The translations under genes and the position numbers were made by a program. Of a DNA stretch of 11,120 nucleotides, positions 6,055 to 11,120 are shown piece after piece (the stretch's first letter is position 1; every line of letters starts with the position of its first letter). Source of the DNA: Pseudomonadota bacterium. Lineage in GTDB: Bacteria; Desulfobacterota; WTBG01; CAIYCZ01. Under the pieces are notes generated by a model. That model saw nothing but the letters and a program-made list of their open reading frames with translations. It searched no databases and was not told the origin of the DNA. The stretch is from assembly GCA_026388865.1 (NCBI GenBank), contig JAPLIX010000381.1, positions 1 to 11,120 on the forward strand, read 5' to 3'.

Positions 6055-7755
6055 TCACTCCACCTGCGTCACTCTCAGTACTTCAGAAATGGTCGTAACA
6101 CACTTCTGGACTTTAGACCACCCGGATTCCCTCAGCGTCCGCATGCCGTGGCTTCGGCCCTTTTCCTTGATGGTCTTGCTGTCTGCCCGGGAGAGAATGA
6201 GCTGCCTGATTTCATCATTGATCGGGAGCAGTTCATAAATGCCGGAGCGGCCCTTGTAGCCGGTACCGGCGCAGCGCTCGCACCCCCGGCCCCGGACGAT
6301 GCGCAGATCACGCAGCGCTTCTGCTGACAGCTCCATTTCCTGGAGCATGCCGAGATCCGGGACATACTCTTCGTGACAGTGCGGGCACACCACCCGCACC
6401 AGGCGCTGGGCCATAACTGCCAGCAGACTTGATGACAGGAGGTAGTTCGCCATGCCCATCTCCAGCAGGCGCGTTATGGCGCCTGCTGCATCGTTGGTGT
6501 GCAGCGTGCTGAAAACCAGGTGCCCGGTAAGTGCTGCGTGGACGGCAATCTCTGCGGTCTCGGCATCGCGTATTTCACCGATCATGATAACATCCGGGTC
6601 CTGGCGCAGGATTGATCTCAGGCAGTGCGCAAAGGTAAGGCCGATGGAGGGTTTTACGTGAATCTGATTGACTCCGTGGAGCTGATACTCTACCGGGTCT
6701 TCAACCGTGATGATCTTTTTATCCGGGGAGTTGATTTTATTTAAGGCGCTGTACAGGGTAGTGGTCTTGCCGCTGCCGGTTGGCCCGGTTACCAGGATTA
6801 TGCCGTAGGGCCGGGTAATAAGGTCCTCGAAGCAGGCCAGATTATCGTGCGGAAATCCGAGGTGCTCCAGATCAAGGATGATGCTCTCCCGGTCAAGAAT
6901 TCTCATCACCACGCTCTCGCCAAAAAGGGTCGGCAGCGTGGAGACGCGGAAGTCAATCTCCTTGCCCATAACGCGCAGCATGATGCGACCGTCCTGGGGA
7001 AGGCGCCGCTCGGCAATATTCAGTTTGGACATAATTTTTATTCTGGAGATGACCGCTGCCTGGAGGCTTTTGGGCGGGGACTCCATATCATGGAGAATGC
7101 CGTCAATGCGGTAGCGCACTTTAAAGGAGCCATCAAACGGCTCAAAGTGGATGTCGCTTGCCTGCAGCTCTATGGCGCGGGATATGATCAGGTTCACCAG
7201 GCGGATTACCGGCGCTTCTGAGGCAAGGTCCTTCAGGTGGTCAACATTGTCATCTTCAATCGAGAGCTCCCCTTTTTCATCCTTGATATTTTCTATAATA
7301 CGGTCCATGGAAGATGATTCGGTGCTGAACAGGCGGTCAATGGTGTCAAGTATCTCATTTTCCTTGGCCAGGGATAGTTCCAGGGCGAGGCCGGTAGACA
7401 TCCGGATAGCATCAAGGGTCGCCTCATTAAAGGGGTTATAGATGGCGATGGAGAGGGTGTTGTCTTTAAGTTCCAGGGGAACAAGGCGTGCCTGCTTCAT
7501 AAATTTTTCTGACAGGCTTTCAATAAAAAGTGTTTTACCCTGATAATTTTTCAGAGAGATATAGGGAATGCCGAAATAGTGGCCGAGGGTCTTTAACAGG
7601 TCTTCTTCAGAAATAAAGCCCATGTCAACCAGGCGCTGGCATATCTGCTGGGGCGGATCTCCCCCATCCTCACCGATTACCGTCTTCAAGATATCAGGAG
7701 TTATTTTATCCGATGAAAGCAGAATATCTGATAACGGGTCTGTTGCGGCAAACAT
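6055..7755 (-). CDS. gspE: Type II secretion assembly ATPase GspE
   Basis: GspE is the cytoplasmic hexameric ATPase that powers pseudopilus extension through GspL and GspF. Counting from the ATG at 7755 (566 residues): an N-terminal GspE domain (VDMGFISEEDLLKTLGHYFGIPY, near 43-65), the ATPase domain starting near 180 (ASDIHFEP), Walker A GPTGSGKT at 324-331, the Asp box VEDPVE at 351-356, Walker B and GEIRD at 393-397, and the His box STLHTNDA at 416-423. A zinc-binding tetracysteine C457-x2-C460 and C492-x2-C495 follows, as in GspE and PilB. A TTG at 7797 in frame would add 14 residues without a ribosome site. The ATG itself overlaps the stop of a four-codon ATG...TAA frame (TAATG), and its ribosome site is weak. 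First gene of the operon. Confidence 0.96.
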   Translation of the reverse strand: MFAATDPLSDILLSSDKITPDILKTVIGEDGGDPPQQICQRLVDMGFISEEDLLKTLGHYFGIPYISLKNYQGKTLFIESLSEKFMKQARLVPLELKDNTLSIAIYNPFNEATLDAIRMSTGLALELSLAKENEILDTIDRLFSTESSSMDRIIENIKDEKGELSIEDDNVDHLKDLASEAPVIRLVNLIISRAIELQASDIHFEPFDGSFKVRYRIDGILHDMESPPKSLQAAVISRIKIMSKLNIAERRLPQDGRIMLRVMGKEIDFRVSTLPTLFGESVVMRILDRESIILDLEHLGFPHDNLACFEDLITRPYGIILVTGPTGSGKTTTLYSALNKINSPDKKIITVEDPVEYQLHGVNQIHVKPSIGLTFAHCLRSILRQDPDVIMIGEIRDAETAEIAVHAALTGHLVFSTLHTNDAAGAITRLLEMGMANYLLSSSLLAVMAQRLVRVVCPHCHEEYVPDLGMLQEMELSAEALRDLRIVRGRGCERCAGTGYKGRSGIYELLPINDEIRQLILSRADSKTIKEKGRSHGMRTLRESGWSKVQKCVTTISEVLRVTQVE

Positions 7756-7890
7756 TATGAGCTCATTACTTTCTTTGCTAACCCCGGCGCAGGACAATTT
7801 AAAATTTGCCGACGAAGCACCAGGATGTTTTACTAAAAAAGTAAAAACTGCTGTAATGACAGAAACTAACCATCAAATATTTAATTGTTT

Positions 7891-7920
7891 TTTATATCAT
7901 ACCGGCCAATAGGGAGTCAA
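7891..7920 (-). promoter_or_regulatory. Predicted sigma70 promoter of the gsp operon
   Basis: On the minus strand the -35 box TTGACT (7915-7920) is followed after 18 bases by TATAAA (7891-7896), preceded by TGa to give an extended -10 (TGaTATAAA). Transcription would begin near 7884 and leave a leader of about 130 bases before the gspE ATG. It lies only 11 bases from the palindromic element at 7932, so the element sits just upstream of the -35 box. Confidence 0.6.
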
Positions 7921-7931
7921 GCTAATTGCCC

Positions 7932-8262
7932 CAGGACTTTCCCCAAAATTCAGTCATATAAAACCGGCAAACGGCATGGCCAAAGGGAAAGGGTAAGATA
8001 GAGCAGTGGAGCACGAGCGCAGGGGGGTTTTTAACGCCACAACAATAGTCTTAGTGGCTTAGTCACGACCCCGGTGGCGTACGTATCATGCACGTGGCAG
8101 GCAGCTTCCAGAGACTTCGACAGAGGGGAATGCAATCGGGTCTGGCAGGAGAGAATTCGCAAGGCACCTGCCGTGCCACGAAGATTAAGCGGTTTTGTTG
8201 TGGCTAAAAAACCCCCCTGTGCTCTCGTAACGACAGCAATGGAAATTTTGGGGAAAGTCCTG
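7932..8262. mobile_element. 331-bp palindromic MITE-like element with 19-bp perfect inverted ends
   Basis: The ends are perfect inverted repeats: CAGGACTTTCCCCAAAATT (7932-7950) and its reverse complement (8244-8262). Directly outside them are AATTGCCC (7924-7931) and AATGGCCC (8263-8270), identical at seven of eight positions, as expected for an aged 8-bp target-site duplication. Inside, a second imperfect inverted repeat pairs 8013-8045 with 8195-8228 (shared core CAGGGGGGTTTTT and GCCACAACAA), and TCTTAGTGGC (8049-8058) pairs with GCCACGAAGA (8175-8184) with one mismatch. The left spacer between outer and inner repeats (62 bases) is longer than the right (15). No transposase is encoded. 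A non-autonomous transposon is the best reading; the family is not recognised. A structured RNA cannot be excluded. Confidence 0.7.
8013..8228. repeat. Nested inner inverted repeat of the palindromic element
   Basis: Arms 8013-8045 and 8195-8228 are complementary apart from a few single-base insertions and share the blocks ACGAG, AGGGGGGTTTTT and GCCACAACAA. A further ten-base block (8049-8058 with 8175-8184) extends the pairing with one mismatch. Transcribed, this would fold into a long hairpin around a central region of roughly 115 bases (about 8059-8174). Confidence 0.65.
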
Positions 8263-8325
8263 AATGGCCCCCCTGAAGGGCTGGCGGTCTCTGCGCAAAG
8301 AAAAAGATATTCATGCAATGCATCC

Positions 8326-8353
8326 TTGCAAATCCTGTGGATTGCGCTATACT
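8326..8353 (+). promoter_or_regulatory. Possible sat promoter
   Basis: TTGCAA (8326-8331) and TATACT (8348-8353) are 16 bases apart and resemble a sigma70 promoter pointing at sat, with a leader of about 135 bases. A short dyad TGCAA-7-TTGCA (8314-8318 and 8326-8330) overlaps the -35 box and might be an operator, though five-base arms are easily found by chance. A TATAAT at 8469-8474 is another -10 candidate but has no matching -35 box. Confidence 0.4.
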
Positions 8354-8483
8354 GTTCACTTTGCAGAAGGAATCAGCACTCTTTAAAACCCCGCATGTTC
8401 CTGCTGCATCAGCCAGACTTTTCCGATGCATACCCGCAATTCTAAACTCCCATTCGGGTACAAAAAAATATAATACTATTCAT

Positions 8484-8490
8484 AAGGAGG
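8484..8490 (+). promoter_or_regulatory. Ribosome binding site AAGGAGG for sat
   Basis: A full-consensus AAGGAGG stands seven bases before the ATG at 8498-8500. It fixes the sat start firmly and suggests strong translation. Confidence 0.85.
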
Positions 8491-8497
8491 AAACTGC

Positions 8498-9655
8498 ATG
8501 CCTATAGAACCCCATGGCGGTACCTTGATTAATCGCCAGCTTGAAGGCAAACAAAAAGAAAAACTGGAAAAAAAGGCGGGCAGCCTGGAGCGGAAGCGCT
8601 TAAACACCCGCGAGCTGTCAGACCTGGAGATGATTGCGACTGGCGCATTGAGCCCCCTGGAGGGTTTTATGACCAGCGCTGACTATCGACCGGTTGTTGA
8701 CCGGATGCGGCTGGGAAGCGGGCTGCCCTGGACGATTCCCATCACGTTAAGCGCGGAACGCAAGGACGCGGAAGGGTTGAAAGAGGGCAGCGACGTTGCC
8801 CTGGTAAATGATTTGGATGAGGTGCTTGCGGTCCTGCACCTGGAGGAAAAATTCAGCTTTGATAAAGAACATGAGGCGCAGCAGGTGCTGCGCACCATTG
8901 ATGACAATCACCCCGGGGTTCAGTATTTAAAAACAACCGGCGATATCTATTTAGGTGGGAAAATAAGCCTCCTGCAGCGGCCGGCACACGAGGAGTTCCA
9001 TGCCTATCGCCGCGATCCGCGGGAGACGCGGGAGATTTTCGCGCAGAAGGGCTGGAAGAGGATAGTTGCCTTCCAGACCCGCAATCCTATCCACCGCGCC
9101 CATGAGTATATACAGAAATGCGCGCTGGAAATGGTGGATGCACTGCTCATCCATCCGCTGCTCGGGGAGACAAAAAAAGATGATATACCGGGGCAGGTGC
9201 GGATGGCATGCTATGAGGTGCTGCTGGAAAAATACTACCCGAAAACCCGCAGCATGCTTTCCATCTTCCCTGCTGCCATGCGCTATGCAGGACCGCGCGA
9301 GGCCATTTTCCACGCCATAGCCAGAAAAAACTACGGCTGCACGCACTTTATCGTGGGCCGCGACCATGCCGGGGTGGGCAACTACTACGGAACCTACGAT
9401 GCCCACTATATCTTTGATGAGTTCAACCCGGATGAGATCGGCATCACGCCGCTCTTTTTTGACCACACCTTTTACTGCCGGACCTGTGAGGGAATGGCTT
9501 CGAGCAAAACCTGCCCCCACGATGCACAGCACCACGTTTTTTTAAGCGGCACCAAGGTGCGCGAGATGCTCATCAGGGGCGAAGTGCCGCCCATGGAATT
9601 TACCCGGCCGGAAGTGGCGCAGATTCTGATTGCCGATATGAAAGACGCACAGTAA
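8498..9655 (+). CDS. sat: Sulfate adenylyltransferase (ATP sulfurylase)
   Basis: Sat converts sulfate and ATP to adenosine 5'-phosphosulfate (APS) and pyrophosphate, in the cytoplasm. It is the activating step for dissimilatory sulfate reduction, assimilation or sulfation; in sulfur oxidisers it runs in reverse. The 385-residue single-domain-type protein has the N-terminal PUA-like region (about 1-165; GALSPLEGFM near 49-58) and the catalytic domain with the nucleotide-binding QTRNPIHRAHEY (193-204) and GRDHAGVG (287-294). C327, C330 and C339 with nearby histidines (H341, H345, H346) match the zinc site of thermophile-type bacterial Sat. No APS-kinase domain is fused. It is the homo-oligomeric Sat family, not the CysD/CysN type. 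The following gene starts 18 bases on. Whether its role is dissimilatory cannot be told here: no aprAB or dsr genes are in the window. Confidence 0.96.
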   Translation: MPIEPHGGTLINRQLEGKQKEKLEKKAGSLERKRLNTRELSDLEMIATGALSPLEGFMTSADYRPVVDRMRLGSGLPWTIPITLSAERKDAEGLKEGSDVALVNDLDEVLAVLHLEEKFSFDKEHEAQQVLRTIDDNHPGVQYLKTTGDIYLGGKISLLQRPAHEEFHAYRRDPRETREIFAQKGWKRIVAFQTRNPIHRAHEYIQKCALEMVDALLIHPLLGETKKDDIPGQVRMACYEVLLEKYYPKTRSMLSIFPAAMRYAGPREAIFHAIARKNYGCTHFIVGRDHAGVGNYYGTYDAHYIFDEFNPDEIGITPLFFDHTFYCRTCEGMASSKTCPHDAQHHVFLSGTKVREMLIRGEVPPMEFTRPEVAQILIADMKDAQ

Positions 9656-9673
9656 CCGCACCGGTGAACGGCA

Positions 9674-11120
9674 ATGTCTGAAAGAAAAGTGATCGTTCTG
9701 GGCCTTGATTGTGCGACCCCGCAGCTGGTGTTTGACCGGTGGGCACACGAGTTGCCGGCACTTTCTTGGCTCATGCAAAACGGGGCCTACGGCCCGCTCA
9801 AAAGCTGCATCCCGCCGATTACCATTCCGGCATGGCTTTCGATGATGACCGGCAAAGACCCCGGGCAGCTTGGGTGCTACGGCTTTAGAAATCGCTCAGA
9901 CTATTCCTACCAGGGCCTGAGCTTTGCCACGTCAAAGATGGTGACCGCAGCCACGGTGTGGGATATTCTCGGGTGGGAGCAGAAACAGGTAATTCTCCTC
10001 GGCATTCCCCAGACCTATCCCCCCAAAACTGTTTCAGGCCTTATGGTGAGCTGCTTTTTAACTCCTGATACCTCCTGCGAGTACACCTATCCACCGGAAC
10101 TTAAGCATGAAATAAAAGAGGTTGTTGGAGACTATATCCTGGATGTTGATCATTTCCGCACCGAGGAGAAGGAGCAGCTGCTCTCGCAGATTTATGCCAT
10201 GACGGAGAAGAGGTTTGCACTTTTCAGCCATTTTCTTACCACCAGGCCCTGGGATTTTGCCATGATGGTGGACATGGGCATGGATCGCATCCATCACGGT
10301 TTCTGGAAATACCTCGATGCCGCCCACCCGAGCTACCAGCCGGGCAGTCACTACGAGCAGGCGGTGCTGGCCTATTATAAGTTTGTTGATCAGAAAATAG
10401 CTGATATTATTGCCCGCCTTGATACGACTACCGCCGTGCTCGTTGTTTCAGATCATGGTGCCCAGGCCATGCAGGGCGGGATTTGCATTAATGAATGGCT
10501 GATCAGGCACGGCTATCTTTGCATTGCCGAGAAGCCGCCCGGGATCGTTCCGCTATACCGGGCAAGAATAGACTGGGCCCGCACCAAAGCGTGGGGAGAA
10601 GGCGGTTATTACTCCCGGATCTTTCTCAACGTGCAGGGCCGCGAACCGCAGGGGATTATTCCCGCGCATGACTATGAAACCGTCCGGGACGAGCTGAAAG
10701 AAAAGCTGGAAGCGCTCACCGATGAGGCGGGAAGAAACATCGGCACCAGGGTGTTTAAACCGGAAGAGGTGTACCGGCAGACCAACGGCATCCCGCCTGA
10801 TCTCATCGTGTACCCGGGCAATCTCGCCTGGCGCTCGGTGGGCAGTATCGGGCTGAATCGTATTCACACCTTTGAAAATGACACCGGCCCTGATGATGCC
10901 AACCATGCTGAGCAGGGCATCTTTATTTTGTATGATCCCGCAACCACCATCCACGCTTCCACGCATTTGCGCACGGATCTGTCACTGACCGACGTGGCGC
11001 CCACGCTGCTCAGCCTTCTCGGGGTTGCCGTGCCGTTGGATATGGAAGGTAAACAGTTGACCTGTTCTGAAAACGGGCAAAACAACGGTGAGCAGGTTTA
11101 TTCACAGCGGGAACAGGAAA
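9674..11120 (+). CDS. Alkaline-phosphatase-superfamily phosphodiesterase/nucleotide pyrophosphatase-like protein (3' end beyond window)
   Basis: The frame is open from the ATG at 9674 to the right edge, 482 codons without a stop. Residues that bind the two metals and the nucleophile in the type I phosphodiesterase/nucleotide pyrophosphatase family are all present: D12 (GLDCATP), T50 as likely nucleophile (PPITIPAW), D204 and H208 (GMDRIHHGFW), D260 and H261 (SDHG), and H411 (NHAEQGIF). TGKDPGQLGCYGF (59-71) and the C-terminal LTDVAPTLLSLLGV (438-451) are also typical. There is no signal peptide, so it is probably cytoplasmic. The ATG is 18 bases after sat with a weak GGTGA site, suggesting co-transcription. 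The substrate is unknown: a nucleotide or phosphosulfate such as APS is possible from the context but unproven. Few residues are likely to be missing, as such proteins usually run to about 500 or a little more. Confidence 0.85.
   Translation, partial: MSERKVIVLGLDCATPQLVFDRWAHELPALSWLMQNGAYGPLKSCIPPITIPAWLSMMTGKDPGQLGCYGFRNRSDYSYQGLSFATSKMVTAATVWDILGWEQKQVILLGIPQTYPPKTVSGLMVSCFLTPDTSCEYTYPPELKHEIKEVVGDYILDVDHFRTEEKEQLLSQIYAMTEKRFALFSHFLTTRPWDFAMMVDMGMDRIHHGFWKYLDAAHPSYQPGSHYEQAVLAYYKFVDQKIADIIARLDTTTAVLVVSDHGAQAMQGGICINEWLIRHGYLCIAEKPPGIVPLYRARIDWARTKAWGEGGYYSRIFLNVQGREPQGIIPAHDYETVRDELKEKLEALTDEAGRNIGTRVFKPEEVYRQTNGIPPDLIVYPGNLAWRSVGSIGLNRIHTFENDTGPDDANHAEQGIFILYDPATTIHASTHLRTDLSLTDVAPTLLSLLGVAVPLDMEGKQLTCSENGQNNGEQVYSQREQE

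Larger units (their letters stand above)
7756..8497. other. Divergent intergenic region between gspE and sat
   Basis: No credible gene is seen in these ~740 bases. From left to right it holds an AT-rich leader of the gsp operon (about 7756-7884), a sigma70-type promoter for gspE (7891-7920), the 331-bp palindromic element with its flanking direct repeats (7924-8270), a possible sat promoter (8326-8353) and the sat ribosome site (8484-8490). The short open frames crossing the element have no recognisable protein features. Confidence 0.8.

Noticed and set aside
7753..7766. Four-codon frame ATG-AGC-TCA-TAA overlapping the gspE ATG
   Set aside because: It could be a tiny coupled leader, but it has no ribosome site of its own and such short frames are common by chance.
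7828..7846. TTTTAC-7-GTAAAA stem-loop in the gsp leader as a terminator or attenuator
   Set aside because: The stem is six A/T-rich pairs and would be too weak for a terminator.
8031..8318. 95-codon minus-strand frame across the palindromic element
   Set aside because: It crosses an inverted repeat arm, has low-complexity composition and no family features; probably a chance frame inside the element.
8469..8474. TATAAT close to the sat start as main -10 box
   Set aside because: No -35-like sequence stands 16-18 bases upstream, and transcription would start almost on the ribosome site.
9472..9774. Minus-strand open frames opposite sat and the phosphodiesterase gene (also 10058-10351, 10553-10966, 10864-11085)
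   Set aside because: They are shadows of the plus-strand genes, which have full sets of catalytic motifs.

Overview
The window carries most of a type II secretion system (T2SS) operon on the minus strand (positions 1 to about 7755). A ~740-base divergent intergenic region follows, and then a plus-strand pair: a sulfate adenylyltransferase gene and an alkaline-phosphatase-superfamily gene that runs off the right edge. The T2SS implies a Gram-negative (diderm) bacterium. The PilM/PilN-like GspL, the ATP sulfurylase with a cysteine (probable zinc) cluster, the moderately GC-rich coding DNA and the GTTGAAAAA-ended dispersed repeat would suit a Desulfobacterota- or Nitrospirota-like anaerobe. That assignment is inference; no marker gene here fixes the taxon.

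Minus strand, in order of transcription: gspE (assembly ATPase), gspF (inner-membrane platform), gspG (major pseudopilin), gspH, gspI, gspJ and gspK (minor pseudopilins and tip), then gspL (cytoplasmic/inner-membrane scaffold, cut by the left edge). Most genes overlap or nearly touch. The exceptions are a 128-base gap between gspE and gspF, a 67-base gap between gspF and gspG, and a 228-base gap between gspJ and gspK. The last gap is explained by a MITE-like repeat (2288-2465) made of short palindromes between GTTGAAAAA inverted ends. gspC and gspD are not in the window. A good sigma70-type promoter (TTGACT, 18 bp, TGaTATAAA) lies about 136 bases upstream of the preferred gspE start.

The intergenic region 7756-8497 contains the most unusual structure: a 331-bp non-coding palindromic element (7932-8262). 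It has perfect 19-bp terminal inverted repeats, a second nested imperfect inverted repeat of about 35 bp, and near-identical 8-bp flanking direct repeats (AATTGCCC and AATGGCCC) that look like a target-site duplication. It fits a non-autonomous transposon (MITE) inserted between two divergent promoters; a structured RNA is an alternative.

On the plus strand, sat (8498-9655) makes adenosine 5'-phosphosulfate from sulfate and ATP. Eighteen bases later an alkaline-phosphatase-fold phosphodiesterase/pyrophosphatase-like protein begins (9674 to the edge), with its predicted metal ligands and nucleophile intact. They are probably co-transcribed. No rRNA, tRNA, CRISPR array or phage gene was seen.
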